Assembly (NCBI GenBank): GCA_015075585.1
Contig: JABTUB010000001.1
Span: 1,031,001-1,095,000 of the forward strand
DNA from: Chloracidobacterium sp.
GTDB lineage: Bacteria; Acidobacteriota; Blastocatellia; Pyrinomonadales; Pyrinomonadaceae
Direction: 5' to 3'
Length of the DNA: 64,000 nucleotides
A program made the translations under genes and the position numbers. Shown here in pieces: positions 53,648-64,000 of the stretch (its first letter is position 1; each line of letters starts with the position of its first letter). The notes under the pieces were generated by a model. That model was not told the DNA's origin. It did no database searches and saw nothing but the letters and a program-made list of their open reading frames with translations.

Positions 53648-53680
53648 GAGGCGTGCATTACCGTACGCCTCTATTTTTAT
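53648..53680 (+). terminator. intrinsic terminator of the FecR-domain gene
   Basis: GAGGCGT (53648-53654) pairs with ACGCCTC (53665-53671) around a 10-base loop, followed by TATTTTTATTT. Its T tract overlaps the stop codon of the convergent CPBP protease gene. Confidence 0.8.
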
Positions 53681-54540
53681 TTGAAAATGTGCAGCAGAAA
53701 GGCCGGAGCGGCCGTATTCTCAGCATTCGGGTAGATCGCGGCGATGACAAGCCCGACCGACTGGATGCCGTTGAAAAGCGTGTGAAGCACAATGCACGGC
53801 CAAAGATTTTTGGTGTATATGCGTATTCCCGTAAGGATAAAGCTCAATAAAAAGAGCAGCCCGATGGTTGACCAACTCGGATAATATTGAGGTACGTGAA
53901 TGATGGCGAAGAGCGACGTTACCGCAATGAACGCGGCAAAAACACCCATGGTTCGCTGAAAAGCCGAGAAAAGTATTCCGCGATAGACAAGTTCCTCAAC
54001 AAGCGGCGCGGTAAATGTCGCCAAAAATGCAACGACAAAGACGACCGCTTGCGAGCTTCTCAGCATTCGCGTCAAGTCGTTTTCCTGCTCAGGGAAATAC
54101 GAACTGACGACCGCGGCAACTACGCCGAAAAAAACAAGGATGACGATATGATGCCACCACTTCATCCCGCCGGAGTTCCAGCCGAGCATCTCGCGAAACG
54201 GATACTTTCGAAATTGGGTAACTACGATCCAGCCCAATAAAAGTGTAATGACGTGGGCCGGAATTACGGCAAGCACTTGCAGCAGAATGGCCGTTTTGTC
54301 GCTTTTTGCGAATTCTACGAGCTGCGCATTGTCGAGCAGCGGCGGATTCTGCATAAGCGCGTACGGCGCAAGAAAAATGCTTGGAACGATGACGATGAGC
54401 AATACGCTCACTATCCAAACCGCCAGAGCGATACCGCTGCCCCACGGCGGATCGTTCGGCCCGTGCGGCGGTGATGCCCCCGCACGTGTATTCGACTGCC
54501 GCTCCGCGAGATCGGGCGATGCCTGAAGTGAATTATCCAC
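53677..54540 (-). CDS. CPBP-family intramembrane glutamic protease
   Basis: A membrane protein of about 287 residues with eight hydrophobic segments. All CPBP (CAAX protease/Abi) motifs are visible: EELVYRG (EExxxR), FAIIH (FxxxH) and HTLFNG (HxxxN/B). Bacterial members process membrane-bound peptides or serve in bacteriocin self-immunity. The start is uncertain: a GTG at 54540 or a TTG at 54576. It is divergent from kdsB. Confidence 0.85.
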   Translation of the reverse strand: MDNSLQASPDLAERQSNTRAGASPPHGPNDPPWGSGIALAVWIVSVLLIVIVPSIFLAPYALMQNPPLLDNAQLVEFAKSDKTAILLQVLAVIPAHVITLLLGWIVVTQFRKYPFREMLGWNSGGMKWWHHIVILVFFGVVAAVVSSYFPEQENDLTRMLRSSQAVVFVVAFLATFTAPLVEELVYRGILFSAFQRTMGVFAAFIAVTSLFAIIHVPQYYPSWSTIGLLFLLSFILTGIRIYTKNLWPCIVLHTLFNGIQSVGLVIAAIYPNAENTAAPAFLLHIFK

Positions 54541-54631
54541 GCCAAAAAGTGTAGCTAATTGAGGCGCCCGTGCCAAGTTTTCCGCCTGCTCGAATTGTCT
54601 TTTCGGGTCAGTAACGATAACCTAGAATCCC

Positions 54632-55387
54632 GTGAAGCAACACGGCATCGATCCGCAAAAAAATGTATATGCAGTGATACCGGCACGGCTCGCTTCGACG
54701 AGGCTTTCGGGTAAAATGCTGCGCGATGTCGTTGGCAAGCCGTTGATCATTCGCACCCTTGAAAGGGCTCTGCAGGCGAAAAGCGTTACCCGAACCATTG
54801 TTGCTACCGACAGCAGAGAGATATTTGACGTTATTGAAGCGGCAGGCGGTACTGCGGTCATGACCGACGAACGGCATCGTTCGGGCAGCGATCGGATCGC
54901 CGAGGTTGCGGAATCGCTGCCGGCGAATGCTGTTGTGGTTAACATTCAGGGCGATGAACCGCTGATCTCCCCCGAAACCATTGATAGGGCAGTTGCGGCA
55001 ATGCTCGGCGACGACAGGCCGGATATCGTCACCGCGTTTGAACCTATAAGCAGCGAAGCCGAGTTTGTCGATCCGAACGTCGTCAAGCTCGTAATGGATC
55101 AGAGCGGCCGTGCTTTGTATTTTTCGCGTTCGCCGATCCCTTTCAGGCGCAACCGCGGCAGTAGCATCGCCGGACTTTATAAGCACTGCGGGCTGTACGT
55201 TTATCGCCGCGAATATTTACTCGAATTCACCAAGATGCCGCCGACACGGCTCGAAGAGGCCGAGATGCTCGAACAACTTAGGGCGCTTGAGACCGGAGCG
55301 TTCATCAAGGCTGTCGAGGCTGCCGGAACAAGCATTTCGGTTGATACCGAGCAGGACCTTCAGCGCGTTTGTGAGATATTAGGATAA
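54632..55387 (+). CDS. kdsB: 3-deoxy-manno-octulosonate cytidylyltransferase (CMP-KDO synthetase)
   Basis: A 251-residue enzyme that activates KDO with CTP for LPS assembly. The nucleotide site VYAVIPARLASTRLSGKML, the DERHRSGSDRIAEV segment and the metal motif VNIQGDEPLI are intact, as is YKHCGLYVYRREYL. It starts at a GTG. CTP synthase, kdsA and kdsC follow within 8 kb on the same strand, so KDO synthesis and CTP supply share a neighbourhood. Confidence 0.94.
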   Translation: MKQHGIDPQKNVYAVIPARLASTRLSGKMLRDVVGKPLIIRTLERALQAKSVTRTIVATDSREIFDVIEAAGGTAVMTDERHRSGSDRIAEVAESLPANAVVVNIQGDEPLISPETIDRAVAAMLGDDRPDIVTAFEPISSEAEFVDPNVVKLVMDQSGRALYFSRSPIPFRRNRGSSIAGLYKHCGLYVYRREYLLEFTKMPPTRLEEAEMLEQLRALETGAFIKAVEAAGTSISVDTEQDLQRVCEILG

Positions 55388-55417
55388 GCAGAGGTAGATC
55401 CGAAAGACCGAAGTATC

Positions 55418-56686
55418 ATGATCCATGTAGTTAAATGCCCTTCGTGCGGAGCTCCCTTGAAGTTTGACGAGAGCCACATCAAGGAGTGCGAGTTTTGCGG
55501 AAACAAGCTCTCCTCTGATACGCCGGGAATGGTAACCGAAGATATGGCCGGCTTTGACGGCCTTGTCGAGCAGGCTCAAAAGCTGAAGGAGATACTTCGT
55601 TTAGCACGGAACGGGCAGAAGCTGGATGCGATCAAGCTTTATCGTGAAGCCCTTGGCGGAGACCTTGGTACGGCGAAAGATGCCGTTGAAAAGTTGGCTG
55701 CCGGACAAGCGGTCGCGTTTCAAACTTCTGATATTCACGTTGTGCAGCTCGGTGATCATGAACGTGCCGTTCGAAAGGGAGCACGTCTCGTCGGTATTCT
55801 CGCTCTTTTGCCTTTCCTTATCGGCAGCTTTGCGGCGATCGGCGGGGTCGGCACTGCTATTTGGACGGTTTACAAGGCGGTCGGAAAGTTTTCGGGCGTC
55901 ACCGGCGGGCCGTTCAGCACAGGCGGCACGACGATGGCGAATGAGATCTTGCGGATCGGCGGACAAGGCGTCGGGCCCGGATATTTTGATGATAATCGTG
56001 TAGTCGGCGTCGATGCCGACGGCAAGCTTTACTCGGCAGACTACTCAGGCGGCAGGGTTCAGGTCTTTGACCGTTCCGGAAAATTCCTTACGCAATGGAT
56101 GGCGGGCAATAAGAGCCCTTACATCGGAGCGCTTGGCGTGAGCAGGAACGGCCGAGTCTATCTCGCGTTGGCCGGAGGCCTGGCATCATTTGACGGAATG
56201 ACCGGCAAGGCACTCAAGCAGGCCGGCTCGGGCAATGTTTCGGATATCGCCGTTATGCCGAATGGCAAGGTCGTAACAGTCGATAGCGACACCATCTCGA
56301 TCTATGACCAAGATCTTAAACGCCTTGCGATTTTCAAAGGTATTTCCGATAAAGCCGGCATAAAGAGCGGGTTCGATTTTGTTGCCGTAAACGGTATCGA
56401 AGAGATATACGCCGTCGGGCGCAGCGGCGGCGATGTGGCAAAATTTTCCGCCGACGGTAAGTTCGTTGATCGTTTCAAGGTCAAGCCGACATCGGTCAAT
56501 TCGATCGCGGTTGACCCGAAAGGCAGAGTATTCCTCAGCGAAACGAGCAAGATATGGGCGTATCAAACGAATGGCGAATTGATGGGATCGTTCGACGCGC
56601 AGCAGGCGTTCGGTATGGCGTTTGACGACCGCGGGATATTGTTTGCCGCATCGAGGCCTTACGTTGTCGGATATGCGGTCAATTGA
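55418..56686 (+). CDS. zinc-ribbon, L7/L12-like, NHL-repeat protein
   Basis: A 422-residue mosaic. A zinc ribbon opens it (CPSCGAPLKFDESHIKECEF, then C). Next comes a segment like the C-terminal domain of ribosomal protein L7/L12 (KLDAIKLYREALGGDLGTAK). A membrane helix follows near 130-150 (LVGILALLPFLIGSFAAIGG). The last 250 residues form NHL-type beta-propeller strands (GVDADGKLYSADYSGGRVQV, DIAVMPNGKVVTVDSD and SIAVDPKGRVFL). I know of no function for this combination. It lies in the KDO gene row between kdsB and pyrG. Confidence 0.75.
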   Translation: MIHVVKCPSCGAPLKFDESHIKECEFCGNKLSSDTPGMVTEDMAGFDGLVEQAQKLKEILRLARNGQKLDAIKLYREALGGDLGTAKDAVEKLAAGQAVAFQTSDIHVVQLGDHERAVRKGARLVGILALLPFLIGSFAAIGGVGTAIWTVYKAVGKFSGVTGGPFSTGGTTMANEILRIGGQGVGPGYFDDNRVVGVDADGKLYSADYSGGRVQVFDRSGKFLTQWMAGNKSPYIGALGVSRNGRVYLALAGGLASFDGMTGKALKQAGSGNVSDIAVMPNGKVVTVDSDTISIYDQDLKRLAIFKGISDKAGIKSGFDFVAVNGIEEIYAVGRSGGDVAKFSADGKFVDRFKVKPTSVNSIAVDPKGRVFLSETSKIWAYQTNGELMGSFDAQQAFGMAFDDRGILFAASRPYVVGYAVN

Positions 56687-56709
56687 TGGACTGATCGCGG
56701 GGATCGAGT

Positions 56710-59524
<2,815 letters not shown>

Positions 59525-59535
<11 letters not shown>

Positions 59536-61786
59536 ATCATTGTTCTACGCGGCCGCGGCTACGCTGATTTTGACGGTGCCATTGTCCATTTATGCACAGA
59601 ATGAAGTGCGGACTCTTATCACGTGGCAGGTGCAAAAATACGAGATCGAACCGACTCTGCCGTCCGGCGAACGCGACAGGACGATGAATGTCAAAGCGAC
59701 GCTTACTTTGAAGAATATTTCGGGCAGGCAGGCCTCGCAGCTCACGCTCCGCAGCGGTGCGAATGTCGAGGTCACGTCGATGTCGATCAACGGTTCGACG
59801 GTCGAATCAACACGCAGTGAAGAGAAGATCGGCCCGGGCTTCAGCCTGAACCGCGATCTGACAAGGCTGCCGTCTGTTCCCGCAGGCGGGATCGTAACGG
59901 TGGCCGTCAACTATAAGCTCACCGTAAAGGAAAATACTGCCTCATCAACGCTCTCGCCCGGCACCGTGCAGTTCCTGCCGACGGGTTATTGGTATCCGAC
60001 GCCGAACAGTTGGTTTCTTGGGCGCGGGCCGGATACGGCTCCGGTCACGGTCAAGGTCAACGGCATCGGCGGCTACACAGCGGTTGCCGCAGGAGCATAC
60101 GCAAACGGAGCTTACTCGCTCAATATCAGCGGCCAGCCGTTCTTCACGGTCGGAAGCTGGGACGTATCCGAAAGCAGCGGCGTAACGGTTTACGCCCCCA
60201 AAGGCTATCCTAATTCTCAAAAGCGAGCGGCCGAACTTGCGGCGCTTTATCGTGAGGCGTTGACATTCGCCTCCGGGTATCTGGGCAAGCCCGCAGATGT
60301 GCCGCTGAAGATCGTTGCGGTAAGACGCGGTGCCGGCTATCAAGGCGGCGGCGTCGTTTTGGTAGATGAATCGGTGTTTCGGCGGCCGAAGGTCGATGCG
60401 CTGACGGCGATGAACATCATCGAGTCCGCAGTGCGGACATGGATCGGCGGCTCGCTGACAACGAGCGGCGACGGTTACGGTGTTGTAAAGGAAGGCTTGA
60501 CACGCTATCTCGCGAATGAATTCTTGGAGAGTAAGTTCGGGAAGGATGTGGCCGATGTTGAGCGGTTGCGTCAGCGTGTCGCCTATGCGGCAATATCCAA
60601 ACGCGACGGGCCTCTTACGCGTATCTCGCCGCTCGACGATTTCTATTATTCGGCGGTCGCGAATAAAGGTGCGATTATCTGGCGTTTGATCGCGAACAAG
60701 ATTGGAAAAGCGGAATTTGAACGACAGCTAAAGGCGAATTCGCAGAACGGCACGCTTGACCTTGCCGATCTCAGGCTTGCGTTCAGCAGCGATAAGGCAA
60801 TATTGGACGCTCTGCTCGACGACGTTACGACAACAAATCTTTTGATCGGACTTCCGCAGGCATCGGGAGGCGAAGTGCGGAGCGCATTGCGTAATACGGG
60901 GCCGTTCGATGTCAATGTCAATGTCCGGGCGACGCTCGCGAACGGACAGACGCTCGATGAAAAGGCTGCGATACCGGCGGGAAACTTCGGACAGGTCGTC
61001 TTCAAGACCGCGGGCAAGATAGAGCGTGTTGAGGTCGATACGGAAAAGATCTATCCGCAGACCGACTATTCTGATGATATCGCTCCGCGCGAATCCGGCG
61101 ACAGTGATCCGATCGCTGCCGTAAAGAGGGCGTTCGATAAAAAAGATAACCCCGGAGCGGAAGCCGCGGCCGTTGCGGCCCTGCGCGAGTTTCCCCAAAA
61201 TGATGACGTGCGTACATTGCTCGGTCGCGCGCAGCTCGCAATGGGCCGCATGGCTGATGCCGAGAAGACATTTCAAATGATCTTGGACGAAAAGCTTCCA
61301 ACGGCGAGAAGCCTTGCTTGGGCTAGCGTCGGGCTGGGCGAGGTTGCCGCTGCCGCAGGCAGGAAGGATCAAGCCGCAGCCTATGCGACCGCCGCTATAA
61401 TGGATGATGCGGATTATGGAGCATCGCTTGCGGCAAGAAATCTTCGCAATAAGCTTGGTGTTAATACGCCTGTCGATCCGGCGGTCAAGGCATTCTTTAC
61501 CGAATTTGACCGAGTTGCCGTCAGCAATCGGAAGGCCGATCTTGACGCCCTTTTTGCTCCCGGCGATGCTGTGAAATTCGCAAACGGCATGGCCGGCTCA
61601 ACGGTTAAATGGGCAACCCAATTGAAGCAGGTCGATGAGCTTGGGAATGGCGAGATTTTGGCCGAAACTCTGGTCGATCTTCAACTGCTCACTCGCGACC
61701 CTGAAAGTAAATTCATCGTATATCGGCTAAAACGTATCGGCTCATCATGGAAGATCGTGTCGGTCGATATGTACGAATCCAGATAG
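59525..61786 (+). CDS. secreted M1-peptidase-like protein lacking the zinc motif
   Basis: A 753-residue exported protein (signal peptide to about residue 24, SIYA before Gln). The order of parts is that of M1 aminopeptidase-like proteins: a beta-sandwich N-domain ([20 protein letters not shown]), a gluzincin-like domain, then TPR-like helices ([20 protein letters not shown]) and an NTF2-like C-terminus. Where HExxH and the WxG segment should be, the sequence is [12 protein letters not shown] (ESAVR, residues 300-304), so both histidines and the glutamate are gone, while [11 protein letters not shown] keeps the third-ligand region. It should not be a peptidase. It overlaps kdsA by 11 bases. 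Confidence 0.72.
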
Positions 61787-61805
61787 TAACGGCGGAGACG
61801 CGTAT

Positions 61806-62300
61806 ATGAAGAGATCAATGATCATAACGGTTACTGTAATAATTGCCGCCCTCGGTATGCTGTCCGTTCAGGCTTTCGCTCAGCGTGTGTGCGGCGATCC
61901 GACGGCGCGATGTGCGTCGCGCGGGAATTTTGAGCCGTTCGAGCTTCCGTTCGAGACAGGCAAGAGGCCCATATTTTTCGAATCTGCATGGTTCTACGGC
62001 ATCATCCTAAAGACGGAGAAGATGGCTGCCGATTGGGGCGATTGCGAGCATCCGATCTTCGGATCATCAGAACGGTTGGAGACACAGGCGTTATTCCCGA
62101 AGAACAAGGTCTTTACGCTGAGCTGCGTTCAGCCGGTCATGAATTATTACGCCGGAATGCCCGACCACGTTGCCTTCATCGGTGTATATGCGGGAAAGAC
62201 GCGAGCGGCCGCCAACACATTTCTCAAGCAAGTTAAGGCGACCGGCAAGTTTCCGAATGCGAAAATTAGGCGTATGAGGGCGATCATCAATGGCACTTGA
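61806..62300 (+). CDS. secreted protein of unknown function
   Basis: A 164-residue protein with a signal peptide ending near residue 25 (SVQAFA). The mature part has several cysteines (RVCGDPTARC, GDCEH and LSCVQ). No domain is recognised. It lies between the M1-like gene and kdsC and overlaps kdsC by 11 bases, so it is translated with them. An envelope role is a fair inference only. Confidence 0.7.
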   Translation: MKRSMIITVTVIIAALGMLSVQAFAQRVCGDPTARCASRGNFEPFELPFETGKRPIFFESAWFYGIILKTEKMAADWGDCEHPIFGSSERLETQALFPKNKVFTLSCVQPVMNYYAGMPDHVAFIGVYAGKTRAAANTFLKQVKATGKFPNAKIRRMRAIINGT

Positions 62301-62796
62301 TGAGAAGGTCAAGCAGCGTGCTCGACGTATCAAATTGCTGCTGATGGATTGCGACGGCGTCCTTACCGACGGCCGGCTTTACTTTGATACTGCCGGCGAG
62401 GCGTTGAAGGTATTTAACGTCCACGACGGACAGGGGATCGTCGATTGGCATCGTACCGGATCACGTTCGGGTATTATTTCAGGCCGGAACTCGCCGATCG
62501 TTGAGCTTCGCGCAAAGCAGCTTGGCATCACTTTTGTCGAGCAAGGCCAATCCGACAAAGCAGAAGCTCTTATTAGGATCCTTTCCGCCGCCGCTGTCGA
62601 TGCGGCAGATGCCGCATATATCGGCGATGACACGCCGGACCTTTGTGTCTTCGAAAAGGTCGGCTTTGCCGTTGCCGTTAATGATGCCGTCGATCCTGTG
62701 AAGGAACGAGCTCACTTCATAACGCAAAAGAAAGGCGGGAAGGGAGCTGTTCGGGAAGTGATCGACCTTATCTTTCGCTGCAAGGCCGAGGCCTAG
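62290..62796 (+). CDS. kdsC: 3-deoxy-D-manno-octulosonate 8-phosphate phosphatase
   Basis: A 168-residue HAD phosphatase of the KdsC type. Motif I is MDCDGVLTDGRLYF, and HDGQGI, GIISGRNSPIVELRA and YIGDDTPDLCVF follow. It frees KDO from KDO-8-phosphate, the step between KdsA and KdsB, so the window holds all three enzymes. The ATG at 62290 overlaps the preceding gene. Its stop overlaps the end of the convergent methyltransferase gene by 4 bases. Confidence 0.92.
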   Translation: MALDEKVKQRARRIKLLLMDCDGVLTDGRLYFDTAGEALKVFNVHDGQGIVDWHRTGSRSGIISGRNSPIVELRAKQLGITFVEQGQSDKAEALIRILSAAAVDAADAAYIGDDTPDLCVFEKVGFAVAVNDAVDPVKERAHFITQKKGGKGAVREVIDLIFRCKAEA

Positions 62797-64000
62797 CCGA
62801 CGAGAAGGCCCAGCGCGGCAAACTTTTCAAGATTCGCACGGATCATTTGCGGCAACTCTCTCTCGAATGCGTCTTTTTCATCTTCCGGGACCTCAAAGAT
62901 CTCTTTGATCGCGGTACAGAGTTCATTTTCCGTACGCTTGCCGTCAAGCAGCGAAAGCAACACCTTTATCGTTTCCGGTTCCGGGTCGATATTCAAATTA
63001 TAGAGTGTCATGACAGCACGTGAATCATTTTCTATCTGATGCCGAGCAAAGGCGCTCAGCCTCGGAGCCGAGCTGACCTCGGTAACGGCGATCTGATTTG
63101 CGTAACTGCAAAGCGTAACAGTTCCCGACTCATAAAGGCGCAAAATGAATGACAGGGCATCAGCGGTGCCCGTCTCTTGTGAGTGAATACGCTCCGCTGC
63201 CCGCCGAAGCTCTTTTTCGACAAGCCTCGGTCTTGCCCATTCGCCCGCCAGGCCCGCCAACAGTGACTTTGTCAGCGGATGATCAAGCTCGACAATTCCG
63301 CCTTGCGGCGCGTGGAATTTCAGCGGCGTCTGATCGTCCAGTGCTGACGACGGATCATCTGGCCGTAATTGCGACGCGATGAAAAGCGAATTTATCCGTT
63401 CTGCGTCGGACTCATCCAGAACCTTCGATACAGCATGAGTTACAAGCGATTTTCTAAAACGTCTGCCCTTGATAAAGTCGATATATTGCTCACGTTCTAT
63501 CCTGTCTGATGATGCCGCGTCCAGCTCGCTGCGAACATCTTGAGGCAGCATCGTAAGGTCATTTATTCTCGGATCGGCGTCGGTAATGTAACGCAGCCCG
63601 TGCCGGACAATGTCCGCTGCGAACTCATAGAAATAGAACGGCTGATTGATCTCAGCGAGATCATCGTGAAAGACGTTCTCCGCCGAGCGTTCTTCGGTCT
63701 GCTGCAATTCGAGACGGATCGTCATCTGATAGAGGCTGTCATTTTCGGAGGCTCGTTCAACAAATTCGAGTGCTGCAAGTGCGTCCTCGACGGCATCGAA
63801 CGGTTCGGCGGCGTCGCGAGCCGCGAATTTCATCATGCCGGCAACCATTTGGCGGATATGGCAGCCCGGATATGTGTTGTAGCTTATGTAGCCGATGCCG
63901 TTCTCCGCCAGGCAATTTGCATATAGGTCGAGCACGGTTCGACGTACGTGGTCCGGAACCCAGGAATAGAGTCCGTGGGCAGTGATGAAATCAAATCGTC
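62793..64000 (-). CDS. methyltransferase with regulatory domain (5' part off the window)
   Basis: At least 402 codons, open to the right edge, so the N-terminal methyltransferase core is outside. The first visible residues are FDFITAHGLYSWVPDHVRRT and GIGYISYNTYPGCHIRQMV, the junction of a class I SAM methyltransferase and the methyltransferase regulatory domain that follows it. The rest is the helical regulatory domain (FYFYEFAADIVRHGLRYITD) and a C-terminal winged-helix-like end (LLSLLDGKRTENELCTAIKE). Its substrate is unknown. It is convergent with kdsC. Confidence 0.82.
   Translation of the reverse strand, partial: RFDFITAHGLYSWVPDHVRRTVLDLYANCLAENGIGYISYNTYPGCHIRQMVAGMMKFAARDAAEPFDAVEDALAALEFVERASENDSLYQMTIRLELQQTEERSAENVFHDDLAEINQPFYFYEFAADIVRHGLRYITDADPRINDLTMLPQDVRSELDAASSDRIEREQYIDFIKGRRFRKSLVTHAVSKVLDESDAERINSLFIASQLRPDDPSSALDDQTPLKFHAPQGGIVELDHPLTKSLLAGLAGEWARPRLVEKELRRAAERIHSQETGTADALSFILRLYESGTVTLCSYANQIAVTEVSSAPRLSAFARHQIENDSRAVMTLYNLNIDPEPETIKVLLSLLDGKRTENELCTAIKEIFEVPEDEKDAFERELPQMIRANLEKFAALGLLVG

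Overview
The window looks like chromosomal DNA of a diderm bacterium, most probably an acidobacterium of the Blastocatellia (Pyrinomonadaceae-like). This is inferred from gene content, not from an rRNA gene. The signs are LPS genes for heptose and KDO, a PilS/PilR-type pair next to two cysteine-free type IV pilins, FG-GAP repeat secreted proteins, and zinc-ribbon proteins with proline-rich or beta-propeller parts. No rRNA, tRNA, phage, integrase, transposase or CRISPR array was recognised.

Layout. 1-6 kb: start of an MGDG-synthase-like glycosyltransferase and a radical SAM/SPASM protein (minus), a urea transporter, a FrnE-type DsbA protein, and a bifunctional PBP1 (minus). 6-9 kb: sugar epimerase-like protein, heptosyltransferase waaF and gmhB, then a PMI-type cupin. 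8.9-16.2 kb: pilS, pilR, a four-helix-bundle gene flanked by 7-bp repeat arrays, pilA behind a sigma-54-type promoter, a second pilin, and an O-antigen-ligase-like protein with TPRs. 16.2-24 kb: an ABC permease/TPR protein/ATPase operon, glnE, an RluA-type pseudouridine synthase, terC and a secreted protein. 24.1-24.7 kb: a palindrome-rich repeat region holding a broken terC copy. 24.7-28.8 kb: pyrC-pyrB-pyrR on the minus strand, divergent from pyrD. 28.8-34 kb: yceD-rpmF-fabH-fabD-acpP-fabF-etfB behind a consensus promoter. etfA lies 1.9 kb further on, past an inverted secreted FG-GAP protein gene. 36.9-47 kb: class III aminotransferase, YyaL-like protein, two tandem paralogous lipoproteins, a degenerate GGDEF protein, a beta-CASP nuclease, a two-part PilZ protein and sucD. 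46.8-48 kb: a DUF433 antitoxin, its toxin broken by a stop codon, and two decayed secreted-protein genes. 48-54.6 kb: ndk, a Zn-ribbon/DUF4190 protein, nuoI, an IrrE-like protein lacking the first HExxH histidine, a GAF-SpoIIE phosphatase, a FecR protein and a CPBP protease. 54.6-64 kb: kdsB, accessory genes, pyrG, kdsA, an M1-like pseudo-peptidase, a secreted protein and kdsC, ending in a methyltransferase with regulatory domain that runs off the window.

Themes. Envelope assembly is spread through the window: heptose and KDO synthesis (with CTP synthase making the CTP that KdsB uses), peptidoglycan, fatty acids, glycolipid and pili. The pilin locus can be read as a circuit: PilS senses, PilR activates sigma-54 at 12897, and pilA is made and stopped at a hairpin before the second pilin. 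The less ordinary features are the heptamer-flanked four-helix-bundle cassette, the REP-like region that truncates a terC copy, the decaying toxin region, the split etfBA pair, and several proteins with altered catalytic residues.
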